Origin: Armigeres subalbatus
Lineage: Eukaryota > Arthropoda > Insecta > Diptera > Culicidae
Direction of reading: 5' to 3'
DNA length: 64,000 nt
Assembly (NCBI RefSeq): GCF_024139115.2
Contig: NW_026942876.1
Coordinates: 165,712-229,711 of the forward strand
Shown: one piece after another, positions 34,680 to 46,455 of the stretch
Numbering within the stretch: the first letter of the stretch is position 1
Layout: the number at the start of each line of letters is the position of its first letter
Program-made: the position numbers and the translations under genes
Notes under the pieces: model-generated
Databases searched by the model: none
Told to the model about the DNA's origin: nothing
Seen by the model: only the letters and a program-made list of their open reading frames with translations

Positions 34680-34880
34680 TTGTACATAACTTTAAGTGTA
34701 CACCCGATTATTTTTTACACGGGGGATGCGTTCCGTGTAAAAAAAGTTTTCAGTTCAAAATTTGAAAATCCGTGTAAAAAAAGTTTTATGATTTCTCGAC
34801 GAATCATGCAAAATGGAGCAACTTTGCAAACGGCCGTGTAAAAAAAATCCGTGTAAAAACAGAATCGAGCGTATTTTGCT
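34680..34880. repeat. Repeats of CCGTGTAAAAAAA
   Basis: CCGTGTAAAAAAA occurs several times with related 'ttttttacacgg' in inverted form at the left. Probably the end of an old inverted-repeat element. A related word, 'tccgcgtaaaaa', flanks the SINE at 24.2-24.7 kb. Confidence 0.45.
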
Positions 34881-35122
34881 CTAAAAGACTCAACTTTTTC
34901 GTTGTTGCTCTAGGTCTGGAATACAGACAACAACAAACATCACTTAAAGCGATCAAAAACTCCAATAAATAACCAACAGCCCACCAACTAGTAGAACACA
35001 CCATCATTAACTACCAAAACTCAACATTCGGGCTGCCGATTGAAACTTCACCGCCGCTGCTGACTTGGTGCCACCGATAAATTTTCCAACTCACGAACGA
35101 AATTATTGTCAACCTTAATTAC

Positions 35123-35264
35123 CTTCTTCCTTTGGTTTTTCAGATGCAGAATCGCCCGTCGCTGTGGATGATAGAGCGATGCCGGCCGGTACAGCAAACC
35201 CATGAAGAAACTAAACGATACCAGCCCGGTGACGGCTTGCAGGCCCAGGCGCCAGCCCATTTTC
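35123..35264 (-). CDS. SLC16-like transporter, exon encoding TM6 and start of the central loop
   Basis: This 142-bp exon has an excellent acceptor (CATCCTCCCACAG) and donor AAG|GTAATT. It encodes MGWRLGLQAVTGLVSFSFFM, then GLLYRPASLYHPQRRAILHL and KNQRKK. The Gly-Trp-Arg start followed by a helix and then the Tyr-Arg-x-Ala-Ser-Leu-Tyr-His-Pro-Gln-Arg-Arg stretch is typical of insect SLC16 proteins at the end of TM6 and the entry to the large cytosolic loop. One base completes a codon from the upstream exon and the exon ends exactly on a codon (phase 0). Without splicing, the frame runs 26 codons past the donor (to KVIKVDNN... and a stop). Confidence 0.92.
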
Positions 35265-35952
35265 CTGTGGGAGGATGTTTTTTTTTTGTTGGACGGAGGT
35301 AAAAGAGAAGAAGACAGTGAGTTAGTGAACCGTTGATCGTGATGATGACACGTAGCAACTATGCTATCAACTGGAGCAGAGGGAAAAAATAATGGCTTTG
35401 CTTTTAGGCAACTGTAGCACTGTCAGCCCAAGTGGACAATGGGGAGGCAATTCAGTGAACTGGATCAGAGAATGGAAAAGTTTCCACAGGAACTGTCCGC
35501 TGCCGGAAAAAAAAGTTTTCCTCGTTGACCACCGGGGAAGTGAAATATAATCATCCCCAATGAAAATGATGTCGTTTCAATATTTCGGCATAATTTATGT
35601 CTCTGCTCGGAGGGCGTCACCAACACGGCATGGACTAGCGAATAAATTTATGCACAGAGCTTGGGAATTTCGGTCGCTGTGGGCGTAAAAATGTGAAACT
35701 TATGTGATTGGTCATTAAATGAACTAATCGAGTAAACAGGGTATTCTTTGCGGCATTAATTTACGCAAATATTTTGTGTTCACTGTTCTAGAAAGATGCT
35801 GTAATATAATACTATTAAGTCGCTTTAAGTATTTGTTAATCTGTTCAGCAGTGATTTTTCCGGAATGTTTGGTCTATAGTGAAGCTTTACAAATGATTAT
35901 TTTTTATTTATAAAGTACATGTTTGTTGCTCTATGAAATGGAGTATTTAATG

Positions 35953-36186
35953 TACACCCAAAAAAATTAACATTTATTGTATGAAACCTTGAAATATGCA
36001 ATTTTGTAAGGTTTTCACACAAAAAATGTGTGCTATTCATACAGATACTGCATTAAAATAATACAAAACTTCAATACAATGGTTGTTTTGAAATCTACCG
36101 AAATTGTATATGCCAAAATATTACACAGTTTCTGTAAGGTACTTATGCAGACCTGTATTAAAGTCTGCCATCCGTTGGTGTGTGTA
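35953..36186. mobile_element. CACCCAA-type MITE copy
   Basis: Begins ACACCCAAAAAAATTAAC and ends GTCTGCCATCCGTTGGTGTG. The body carries repeated TGTATTAAA/AATACAA words. Same family as the copy inserted in the LINE at 60,627-60,857. Confidence 0.7.
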
Positions 36187-36379
36187 TAAAGCCTTTATGC
36201 GATCTGGTTCAAGCAATAATGCCAAATATTAAATCTATATTTCCTTGTAAAATATAGCAAAGATTTGCGAGCAAATAGTCCTTTATCATAAAAATTTTAT
36301 GAGCCATGCCAATCTCATGGATTCAGTCAACCTGTACATCACGACGAAACTCCTTCACCCCAAAACACTAAACACTTAC

Positions 36380-36539
36380 CCAACTCCTTCTTTCAGTATC
36401 ACAGAAAACAGCGCCACGCCGACACCTTCGCCCGACATCGTAATCATTTCGACAAATTGTCTCCGCCGCTTGAAGTAATGGCCCAGCATAACGGCTGCCG
36501 ACTCACGAACCATGGCGGCTCCAACTCCCACTATCACTC
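36380..36539 (-). CDS. SLC16-like transporter, exon encoding TM4-TM5 and the SLC16 signature
   Basis: This 160-bp exon follows acceptor CCCAG and ends at donor GTTGG|GTAAGT. It encodes VIVGVGAAMVRESAAVMLGH, then YFKRRRQFVEMITMSGEGVG. The block of a Tyr-Phe, a run of Lys/Arg, about seven residues and a Gly-rich Ser-Gly-x-Gly is the cytosolic TM4-TM5 signature of the SLC16 family, which is the main reason for the family call. It completes the Gly codon from the preceding exon (phase 1) and leaves two bases for the next exon (phase 2). The upstream intron holds the 4.1-kb GAAGCCTCC satellite and a TIR element. Confidence 0.92.
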
Positions 36540-37069
36540 CTGGGTTCGGTGTCGATAGAGCAGCAGTTGAGGTTGATTCCCCCGGGCAGGTATGGGGTAA
36601 CGGTGGAGAAACATGCGGAGAAAGGAAACCAAGTGCAAAACATTTGTAAGAAATTGGTTTGGTGGGTAGAGTTATAAAGGAAACGCTCCGTTAAATATTA
36701 GCTGTGTCGGAGTCGGAGTCATCGTCGTCCTTGGATGCACTGCTATAAGATGACCGGGTTTTAGGGCAAATCGTGTGAATGATTGATGATTGTGTTTAAC
36801 CTTTTTTCCCTCAGATTTCCTTCGTGATTCTCCAATGTTGGCAGCCGGAGAAATTTCGCAATGTTGAACAGATGTTTGGCATTTATTGAAATACACGTTG
36901 TGTATGCTTCAGTGCACTCAGTGCTTACAGTTTGCAAGTACTGAAAAAAAAAAACAAATCTTGGCTCTGAGACAGAGATGGAATTGATTGCCATGAAAAA
37001 AAATACGTTATATAAATTTTGTTCTAAGGCAGAACACATCATAGTTAATCGTTTTTCCATGAATGTGTA
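36540..37069. other. Intron sequence, nothing recognised
   Basis: Upstream (in gene sense) of the exon at 36,380. Short frames only. Confidence 0.5.
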
Positions 37070-37162
37070 AGATATGGATGCGGTAAAAAAGGCACTAAAT
37101 TAGATGAAAAACAGTAAAGCCGCTGAAAAGGACGAGATCCCGTAGGACGCGGCATACAAAAT
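37070..37162 (+). pseudogene. LINE reverse transcriptase scrap
   Basis: The plus-strand translation contains MKNSKAAEKDEIP, close to the conserved Lys-x-x-Lys-Ala-x-Gly-x-Asp-x-Ile-Pro block near the start of LINE reverse transcriptases (RTE/CR1 style). Stops lie on both sides. The sequence is cut off at 37,164 by the satellite array, so the array has grown within or beside a LINE fragment. Confidence 0.5.
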
Positions 37163-37164
37163 CT

Positions 37165-40100
37165 GGCTCGGAAGCCTCCTTTCAAGAGGCTCGGAAGCCT
37201 CCTTTCAAGAGGCTCGGAAGCCTCCTTTCAAGAGGCTCGGAAGCCTCCTTTCAAGAGGCTCGGAAGCCTCCTTTCAAGAGGCTCGGAAGCCTCCGTTCAA
37301 GAGGCTCGGAAGCCTCCTTTCAAGAGGCTCGGAAGCCTCCTTTCAAGAGGCTCGGAAGCCTCCTTTCAAGAGGCTCGGAAGCCTCCTTTCAAGAGGCTCG
37401 GAAGCCTCCTTTCAAGAGGCTCAGAAGCCTCCTTTCAAGAGGCTCAGAGCCTCCTTTCAAGAGGCTCAGGCCTCCTTTCAAGAGGCTCAGAAGCCTCCTT
37501 TCAAGAGGCTCAGAGCCTCCTTTCAAGAGGCTCAAGCCTCCTTTCAAGAGGCTCAGAGCCTCCTTTCAAGAACTCAGAAGCCTCCTTTCAGAGGCTCAGA
37601 AGCCTCCTTTCAAGAGGCTCCGGAAGCCTCCTTTCAAGAGCTCAGAAGCCTCCTTTCAAGAGGCTCAGAAGCCTCCTTTCAAGAGGCTCAGAGCCTCCTT
37701 TCAAGAGGCTCAGGAAGCCTCCTTTCAAGAGGCTCAAGCCTCCTTTCAAGAGGCTCAGAGCCTCCTTTCAAGAGGCTCGGAAGCCTCCTTTCAAGAGGCT
37801 CAGAAGCCTCCTTTCAAGAGGCTCGGAAGCCTCCTTTCAAGAGGCTCAGAAGCCTCCTTTCAAGAGGCTCAGAAGCCTCCTTTCAAGGCTCAGAAGCCTC
37901 CTTTCAAGAGGCTCAGAGCCTCCTTTCAAGAGGCTCGGAAGCCTCCTTTCAAGAGCTCAAGCCTCCTTTCAAGAGGCTCTGAAGCCTCCTTTCAAGAGGC
38001 TCAGAGCCTCCTTTCAAGAGGCTCAGAAGCCTCCTTTCAAGAGGCTCAGAAGCCTCCTTTCAAGAGGCTCCAGAAGCCTCCTTTCAAGAGGCTCAGAAGC
38101 CTCCTTTCCAAGAGGCTCAGAAGCCTCCTTTCAAGAGGCTCAGAAGCCTCCTTTCAAGAGGCTCAGGAAGCCTCCTTTCAAGAGGCTCAGAGCCTCCTTT
38201 CAAGAGGCTCAGAAGCCTCCTTTCAAGAGGCTCAGAAGCCTCCTTTCAAGAGGCTCAGGCCTCCTTCAAGAGGCTCAGATGCCTCCTTTCAAGAGGCTCG
38301 GAAGCCTCCTTTCAAGAGGCTCAGATGCCTCCTTTCAAGAGCTCGGATGCCTCCTTTCAAGAGGCTCAGAAGCCTCCTTTCAAGAGGCTCAGAGCCTCCT
38401 TTCAAGAGGCTCAGGAAGCCTCCTTTCAAGAGGCTCAAGCCTCCTTTCAAGAGGCTCAGGCCTCCTTTCAAGAGGCTCAGAAGCCTCCTTTCAAGAGGCT
38501 GGAAGCCTCCTTTCAAGAGGCTCAGAAGCCTCCTTTCAAGAGGCTCAGAAGCCTCCTTTCCAAGAGGCTCAGGAAGCCTCCTTTCAAGAGGCTCAGAAGC
38601 CTCCTTTCAAGAGGCTCAGAAGCCTCCTTTCAAGAGGCTCAGGCCTCCTTTCAAGAGGCTCAGAAGCCTCCTTTCAAGAGGCTCAGAAGCCTCCTTTCAA
38701 GAGGCTCAGAAGCCTCCTTTCAAGAGGCTCAGAAGCCTCCTTTCAAGAGGCTCAGGCCTCCTTTCAAGAGGCTCGGAAGCCTCCTTTCAAGAGGCTCAAG
38801 CCTCCTTTCAAGAGGCTCGGAAGCCTCCTTTCAAGAGGCTCAGAAGCCTCCTTTCAAGAGGCTCAGAGCCTCCTTTCCAAGAGGCTCAGAAGCCTCCTTT
38901 CAAGAGGCTCAGAGCCTCCTTTCAAGAGGCTCAAGCCTCCTTTCAAGAGGCTCAGAAGCCTCCTTTCAAGAGGCTCAGAGCCTCCTTTCAAGAGGCCTGG
39001 AAGCCTCCTTTCAAGAGGCTCAGAAGCCTCCTTTCAAGAGGCTCAGAAGCCTCCTTTCAAGAGGCTCAGAAGCCTCCTTTCAAGAGGCTCAGAAGCCTCC
39101 TTTCAAGAGGCTCAGAAGCCTCCTTTCAAGAGGCTCAGAAGCCTCCTTTCAAGAGGCTCAGAAGCCTCCTTTCAGAAGGCTCTGGAAGCCTCCTTTCAAG
39201 AGGCTCAGAAGCCTCCTTTCAAGAGGCTCAGAAGCCTCCTTTCAAGAGGCTCATGCCTCCTTTCAAGAGGCTCAGAGCCTCCTTTCAAGAGGCTCGGAAG
39301 CCTCCTTTCAAGAGGCTCAGAAGCCTCCTTTCAAGAGGGCTCAAGCCTCCTTTCAAGAGGCTCGAAGCCTCCTTTCAAGAGGCTCAGAAGCCTCCTTTCA
39401 AGAGCTCAGAGCCTCCTTTCAAGAGGCTCAAAGCCTCCTTTCAAGAGGCTCAGCCTCCTTTCAAGAGGCTCAGAGCCTCCTTTCAAGAGGCTCAGAGCCT
39501 CCTTTCAAGAGGCTCGGAAGCCTCCTTTCAAGAGGCTCAGAAGCCTCCTTTCAAGAGGCTCAGAAGCCTCCTTTCAAGAGGCTCAGAGCCTCCTTTCAAG
39601 AGGCTCGAAGCCTCCTTTCAAGAGGCTCGGAAGCCTCCTTTCAAGAGGCTCAGAGCCTCCTTTCAAGAGGCTCAGAAGCCTCCTTTCAAGAGGCTCAGGA
39701 AGCCTCCTTTCAAGAGGCTCAGAAGCCTCCTTTCAAGAGGCTCAGAAGCCTCCTTTCAAGAGGCTCAGAAGCCTCCTTTCAAGAGGCTCAGGCCTCCTTT
39801 CAAGAGGCTCAGAAGCCTCCTTTCAAGAGGCTCCGGAAGCCTCCTTTCAAGAGGCCTGGAAGCCTCCTTTCAAGAGGCTCAGAAGCCTCCTTTCAAGAGG
39901 CTCGGAAGCCTCCTTTCAAGAGGCTCGAAGCCTCCTTTCAAGAGGCCTGGAAGCCTCCTTTCAAGAGGCTCAGAAGCCTCCTTTCAAGAGGCTCAGAAGC
40001 CTCCTTTCAAGAGGCTCAGGAAGCCTTCTTTCAAGAGGCTCAGGAAGCCTCCTTTCAAGAGGCTCAGGCCTCCTTTCAAGAGCTCAGGAAGCCTCCTTTC

Positions 40101-41267
40101 AAGAGGCTCAAGCCTCCTTTCAAGAGGCTCAGAAGCCTCCTTTCAAGAGGCTCAGAGCCTCCTTTCAAGAGGCTCAGGAAGCCTCCTTTCAAGAGGCCAG
40201 GAAGCCTCCTTTCAAGAGGCCCGGAAGCCTCCTTTCAAGAGGCCCGGAAGCCTCCTTTCAAGAGGCCCGGAAGCCTCCTTTCAAGAGGCCCGGAAGCCTC
40301 CTTTCAAGAGGCCCGGAAGCCTCCTTTCAAGAGGCCCAGAACCCTCCTTTCAAGAGGCCCGGAAGCCTCCCTTCAAGTTGCCCGGAAGCCTCCTTTCACA
40401 AGGCCCGAAGCCTCCTTTCAAGAGGCGGAAGCCTCCTTTCAAGAGGCCCGGAAGCCTCCTTTCAAGAGGCCCGACGCCTCCTTTCAAGAGGCCCGGAAGC
40501 CTCCTTTCAAGAGGCCCGGAAGCCTCCTTTCAAGAGGCCCGGAAGCCTCCTTTCAAGAGGCCCGGAAGCCTCCTTTCAAGAGGCCCGGAAGCCTCCTTTC
40601 AAGAGGCCCGGAAGCCTCCTTTCAAGAGGCCCGGAAGCCTCCTTTCAAGAGGCCCGGAAGCCTCCTTTCAAGCGGCCCGGACGCCTCCTTTCAAGAGGCC
40701 CGGAAGCCTCCTTTCAAGAGGCCCGGAAGCCTCCTTTCAAGAGGCCCGGAAGCCTCCTTTCAAGAGGCCCGGAAGCCTCCTTTCAAGAGGCCCGAAGCCT
40801 CCTTTCAAGAGGCCCGGAACCCTCCTTTCAAGAGGCCCGGAAGCCTCCTTTCAAGAGGCCCAGGAAGCCTCCTTTCAAGAGGCCCGGAAGCCTCCTTTCA
40901 AGAGGCCCGGAAGCCTCCTTTCAAGAGGCCCGGAAGCCTCCTTTCAAGAGGCCCGGAAGCCTCCTTTCAAGAGGCCCGGAAGCCTCCTTTCAAGAGGCCC
41001 GGAAGCCTCCTTTCAAGAGGCTCAGAAGCCTCCTTTCAAGAGGCTCAGAAGCCTCCTTTCAAGAGGCTCAGAAGCCTCCTTTCAACAGGCCCGGAAGCCT
41101 CCTTTCAAGAGGCTCGGAAGCCTCCTTTCAAGAGGCTCGGAAGCCTCCTTTCAAGAGGCTCGGAAGCCTCCTTTCAAGAGGCTCGGAAGCCTCCCTTCAA
41201 GAGGCTCGGCAAGAGGCTCGGAAGCCTCCTTTCAAGAGGCTCGGAAGCCTCCTTTCAAGAGGCCCGA
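37165..41267. repeat. 4.1-kb array of the 23-bp GAAGCCTCC satellite
   Basis: About 178 units of a 23-mer (CGGAAGCCTCCTTTCAAGAG plus GCT). There are four zones: GGCTCGG units (37,165-37,420), GGCTCAG units with many 1-3 bp indels (37,420-40,190), very regular GGCCCGG units (40,190-41,010), then GGCTCGG/CAG units again to the end. Each unit can pair GCCTC with GAGGC. All three plus-strand frames run open for about 980-1,015 codons because the unit lacks stops; they are not genes. It lies in the intron between exons 46,282 and 36,539. Confidence 0.97.
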
Positions 41268-41372
41268 TAGTTTCAGGTCCGTTTTTGATATTATGCCTTA
41301 TTAAGTACGCATGTTTTAATTTATAACATACAATATACCCGTCATGATCATTTTTTTTAAATCAATGTTTTT

Positions 41373-41502
41373 GCCTTTCTCGTATACTAAGTATACGTAA
41401 AGGCTATATGATCGCTCCAAAAACAAACTTTTGTAGATTGCCCGGAGACCCATAGTGTTATACACCGATCGACTCAGCTCGACGAATTGAGGTGATGTCT
41501 GT

Positions 41503-41571
<69 letters not shown>

Positions 41572-42096
41572 TGTGCGCACCCACCCAAAAAAAAATGTCA
41601 CTCATTTTTCAGGTACTTATCCTCAACCGATTTACTCGCAACAGGTTGCATTCGACGCAGGCTATTCTACCATTGTTTTCTATTGAAAATTGGTCAGATC
41701 GGACCATGGGCTCGGAAGTTATGGCAAAAATACCACTTTTTTATAGAAAAAATGAGTAAAAAAATGTCACTCATTTTTCAGGCACTTATCCTTAACCAAT
41801 TTACTCGCAACAAGTTGCATTCGACGCAAGATGCTCTACCATTGTTTCCTATTGAAAATTGGTCAGATCGGACTATGGGCTCGGAAGTTATGGCCAAAAT
41901 ACCACTTTTCCATAGAAAAATTTAGTAAAAAAATGTCACTCATTTTTCAAGCACTTATCCTTAACCGATTTACTCGCAACAAGTTACATTCGACGCAGAA
42001 TACTCTGCCATTGTTGCCAATTGAAAATTGGCCAGGTCGGACAATGGGCTCAAGAGTAATGGCCAAAATACTATTTTCATAATGTACGAGAAAGGC
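41373..42096 (+). mobile_element. TIR element copy 3 (GCCTTTCTCG ends) with 169-bp tandem units
   Basis: Perfect 10-bp TIRs (GCCTTTCTCG...CGAGAAAGGC). The order is GTATAC palindrome, constant segment, GT microsatellite (41,503-41,571), then about 2.7 tandem units whose marker ATGTCACTCATTTTTC recurs at 41,595, 41,764 and 41,933 (169-bp period). The 82-140-codon frames with runs of Cys-Val are translations of the GT run. Confidence 0.8.
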
Positions 42097-42364
42097 ACCA
42101 TCACCGCTAGGTGGATTAATCAGGGTTTTTTTTAACCATTCTGGGTACCAAACAATTGCGCAGAATTTGGACACGATTGGTTGTTTCCTCGCTTTTCCCA
42201 TCGCGCTTAAAGTTAGTATGGGAAATCGTGTATTTTTGTGTTTTCATTTCTAGAGGTTTCAGTTCATCATAATCCAAGTGGCACATTACGTTAAAGTTTT
42301 ATTTCAAAGTTATTGGACTTTCGAGTTAATGGGAGTTATTTGGAATCATTTCACAAAGTAAAAA

Positions 42365-42615
42365 TTTCGACAAGAAGGAAGATGGGTGTTGCCCTCTGAC
42401 ACCTATAGTTGCTCGGTAGTGCTGGCAGAAAAATTGATTTCTTGCATTTACTTTTCGAAGCGTTATAACATTTTTTGTGGAGCTTCCAGCTTCATGCCTT
42501 CTTTGATAAAGTCTTTCGGCATCTTTCAGACTATTTGAAAACGTGTTGAGTCACGTGGGTGATGATAAATTGAAGCCTCTAAGAGTCGAAATATAAAAAA
42601 GTACGTTTTGCCATA
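42365..42615 (-). repeat. Interspersed repeat, copy A
   Basis: Inverted relative to 53,140-53,420. Shared landmarks are 'ggtagtgctggc', 'ctttcggcatctt', 'gagtcacgtg', 'gatgataaattgaagcc' and 'aaaaaagtacgttttgccata'. Divergence is moderate. Class unknown. Confidence 0.6.
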
Positions 42616-45600
42616 CATATATCCATACAAATTTGAAACGCGATGCGGAAAGCGAATAAGTGACTTCGATTCCGAACTAACTGATTTACATTCCGACCGC
42701 CAAATACAGAAGGGAACGGAACCGGAACCGAGTGCGATATAAAACACGTTCAATTGCGAACTCTTTTCCAAAGGTATTCATCCAAATGGTCTACAAGCTC
42801 TACTGACCTCAATCAAATAGATTCCTCCGTCTGACCAATTTATAAGCTAGAGTCTGTACTAAGATACACACACTATTGGAGCATTTAAAAACTAATCTAT
42901 CAAATATTATGTATATGCTGTGCTATATCTGTGGACTAAATCGATAAATTTCCTATACTTTGAAAAGCGTGTGATTTTGATATGAGTATTATAATCTGTG
43001 GTAATGTATTTACCTTGTCCATAAATATTTTGTTATTTAATTTGCTAATGATAAAGTAATGACTTAAATAGTATACACTGATATTTTTCCCCCACCCTGT
43101 ACATATCAATTTGTTATTTTAGTATTCATGCTCAGTTTGCTGTGCAAAAAATTACTTCAGGAAGTGATCTAAGCTTTTTGCTGTAATGTTCCTTAGATAC
43201 ACAGTAGAGCTTTTAACGCGATCCTTTGAATTAACATCTGGTGAACAATGGATAATCGAATGAGAATACACAATAATCCCAAGGAATGCGTTTTGATGGT
43301 CGCATGAAAATAATTTTGATGGACACTGCTTTCTCACTTCTAGATGCCCGCTGAGCCAGACCTATTTTTTGTACTCTATGATGTTATTCTGAAGTTCGCT
43401 TGTAAGGTCACTAGGTTGTTAGTTTCAATTCTATAGGAATAACATAAAGCTATTATTTAGTTAATCACCTAAGATAAATCGCATTTGAACCTAATTTCGA
43501 AACATTCAAAAGAAAGCGACTGCAACAGCGAAAATGAAAATCATGCACCAAAAATGATTTTCAGATATGCTTCCGTTTATCAGTTGACATTTGTACCATA
43601 AAAAACGCGAGCAATTTTTCTAGTTTGCCGTGATTGTCCATAAACTCTATTTTTAAATGCTGACGTTTTATATTTGCACGTGATCTGGAATAGTTTATAA
43701 GGAAAAACATCCTTTTGCAATTCGATGTATAATTAACTAATAAATTTAATATCTAACTCGACAAGGAGTGCTTCGAAATCTATTTTATTACGATGAGCTC
43801 ATAAGCTCGATATTGAACCTTGCAGAGTAATAATTGATGTGTCAGAAACATAATTCTGTTACCTTTGTTTTAAGCCCCTCTTTCATCATTGTTCTACTGC
43901 CGGCTAACGTTATCTATGGATTAAATTGTCTAGTTGTGGTTTGTCGCACGCACTACTCGGCAAAGCTATGCTAGGATGTGCCATATATGTAGGCATTTGA
44001 TAAACAGTCAGCGGGCTGTGCTGCCCATAAGAGTTGTTATGTTTTTAGAAGACCGGACATCTGTGGCTGCGTTTACGAGTGGGGAATTTTCAGAACCATA
44101 AATTTGGCTCTGTGTAGATTATAGGGATTTATTGCATTTGCTTCCAGCTGCCATGAAAGTTTTATTGGTTTTTCATACGGTTGCGCAGGGCTCCATCTCG
44201 TTTAATTTAAAGATACATAATTGAATGAGTGTATCCCAAGAGAGATCAACTTGGTGATAGAACCATATTCCCAGTCTTTGTCAATGGAACAAGATGGATT
44301 TCCGTATTTTTTCTGTGGGTAGCGACTGATCAGATTGTCAATTTTATTGAAGAACAGAGATATCTTCATGCTCTTTGTTAACCTTCGCTCGAATAAAATA
44401 TTCATAATAATCCCACAGCAAATGCTTCATACACAGTTTACTTATGTACAACGATATTTATGGATCCTTTCTAAGCAGCTTACATGTACGATGACTACAT
44501 TGAAGAGAATTATTATCATCAAACAAAATCATCTACGTATAAAAAATACATTCTTCAAAGATGCTGGAATCATACTTCGTAACTGGTAACATGTCAACAG
44601 GCCGCTTCCATGGCACAAGTCACCATCTTGGTAGGAAAAACTTTGTGCTCTTTCTTGAAGTGAATGAGGACATTTTTTTTATTTCCTCAGAAGCAGGATA
44701 ACTTCACCAACGACGACTAAAAGCCATGGATTGTAGCTTCCTTGTATTTCCTTTTATCCTCCACATTTTTTATATGCTTATGTCTGCCGTCTAGCCGGTG
44801 TTCATTCGCAATTTCAATAACCATATTTCGAAATATTGAACAATAAAGCCATAATCCTATTACCCTTAGCATTTTCCTAGTTTCTTTGTGCTTCATACGG
44901 TGAAACTTCATCGCGATGGTGAGAGCACAGTAATTCACCTAGTATGCGGTAACAGATTCATGTTTTATGTGCTCTTACTGAAGGTTGAATGATCTTTTTA
45001 CATACAATTATTCTTTTATCTCTATTTTCACCTAGGAAACATCCATAAACGCTTGAAGGACGATCCAGACGATCCATACACAATTTTCAGATGCTTCATA
45101 CAAAATGTGACACAAAGGGGGGGGAGGTTAAAAATGGTCAATTTTTGCATTACGTAGTTAATGGATCTTCCCCTATCGATTTAACTGAGGATATTCGTCT
45201 TCACTAAATAGTGAATAATTATTCTTTAAATTATTTTTTAAATAAATTCTTTAAATAAAGAATTATTCTTTAAATAAAGAATTATTCTTTAAATAGATAC
45301 GTATATTTTACATGATTCATGAAAATGCAACAGATTTTAAATGCTAATGATGAAGCTGTTAATAATTGATTTTTTTTTATTAAAGTTTACTGTGCGGAAT
45401 ATTGCTATATTCGTTTGAATTACTGATACCAATGATGTTCAATGGCGATACGATAGCAAACTGAAAAGTGGTTGAAAGAAACTTATTTGAATCAATCAAT
45501 TATATGAAGGCACCAGTCGACTCCGTTGCCTGAGATACTTGAATGGTGAGAGGGACAAACTAAGCTGAGATACGAAAGCAATTCCGAGGTTACAAAAAGG

Positions 45601-46281
45601 TCATTTCACTAGGTTTGCTTCAGTCTGCCATGGAATGCGATATTCAGAGGAAACCTGTCTAATAACCCAGAAAAAAAAACATAACACAAATTGAAAAACT
45701 GTAAGACCTTGTTATACGATGCCAATTGAATGATAAGTGGGTTGAATTGAGTATAATTACGGATCCAGAAACCAGAGCGAGTAGGGACACGGCAGGTATT
45801 TGCATCCATCGTCGTAAGGCCTAAAACCAATGAAAGCAACGTGTGTTTGCTAGAGCTCTCCTACAGCAAAACGTTTTTCCTGAGCTTATGATTTGGTATG
45901 GATAAGTTTTAAAAAAAAGTGCCTCTTTTATTGGTTTTCAAGACTATGGCGAAAAGACGGAAATGCCAGCCTTAACCCTAGCCTCACTTACTTTAGGCTT
46001 TGTGCACATGTTGTGCATCTGACATCAATTTATTGTTCCTTCATTTGTTGGCTCTCACTTGAAAAGCGTAAATTGTGCTCTGGTAGGACACCAACTTCTT
46101 ACTTTTATCATAACTCTTTGAAAGACACCCTCCCTCAATGGAGCCTCTTCCTTGTTATTATTCCGAGGTCCCAAAGTCTGAAATCGTCTGAACACAATTG
46201 GTTTGTGCTATTTGTTGTCCTGTTTATACACCATTTATAACCTACCATCCAGAAATTGTTTTCACACAAACGTCAACTTAC
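42616..46281. other. Intron sequence without recognised gene
   Basis: AT-rich with short frames only (up to 115 codons, 45,893-46,240). A short AATAAAGAATTATTCTTTA tandem lies at 45,225-45,300. Nothing else is supported. Confidence 0.5.
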
Positions 46282-46455
46282 CATAACTGAACGCCACCTG
46301 GTGCATCTGGGTGGCAAACGAGGTGAACAGTATGCCCAGCGCACACACCAGCCCACCGAGAACGGCCGTCAAGCGTGTTGACTTCCGACGGCATAATGCC
46401 ACCACAATGGTTGCTGCAAAAAGTGACATCGCCCAACTGGCTGCTCCTAGCCATC
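46282..46455 (-). CDS. SLC16-like transporter, exon encoding TM2-TM3
   Basis: This 174-bp exon follows an acceptor ending TATAG and ends at a strong donor, TATG|GTAAGT. It encodes GWLGAASWAM near its start, a hydrophobic helix, a short basic loop (CRRKSTR) and a second helix ending FATQMHQVAFSYG. This matches the TM2, basic loop and TM3 pattern of SLC16/MFS carriers, where the short cytosolic loop carries Arg/Lys. It starts two bases into a codon, so an upstream exon must exist, and it ends one base into a Gly codon that the next exon completes. The polypyrimidine tract is moderate (CTTTCATTTCATCTGCC upstream). Confidence 0.85.

Larger units (their letters stand above)
5245..46455 (-). other. 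SLC16-like transporter gene, eight coding exons, 5' end missing
   Basis: Overall gene model. Seen: eight open segments on the minus strand, each bounded by a plausible acceptor and donor, with phases that fit in order (1, 2, 0, 0, 0, 2, 2). Joined, they give about 628 codons starting inside TM2. Known family: SLC16/monocarboxylate transporter-like proteins are 12-TM MFS carriers of the plasma membrane moving small monocarboxylates, aromatic amino acids or related solutes; the substrate here cannot be told. The start codon and the TM1 motif region (normally an Asp-Gly-Gly-rich stretch) were searched for between 46,456 and 64,000 on the minus strand and not seen. Introns are about 9.7, 1.1, 2.9, 8.6, 0.07, 8.5 and 8.3 kb and are packed with satellites and transposons. 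The gene may have further alternative exons that I cannot recognise. Confidence 0.85.

Noticed and set aside
38279..41326. Three plus-strand open frames of about 1,000 codons
   Set aside because: All three phases of the 23-bp satellite are open. Indels between units would shift any real frame, and all phases look alike, so there is no coding selection.
41316..41925. Frames with long Cys-Val or His-Thr runs
   Set aside because: GT/CA microsatellite inside a transposon copy.
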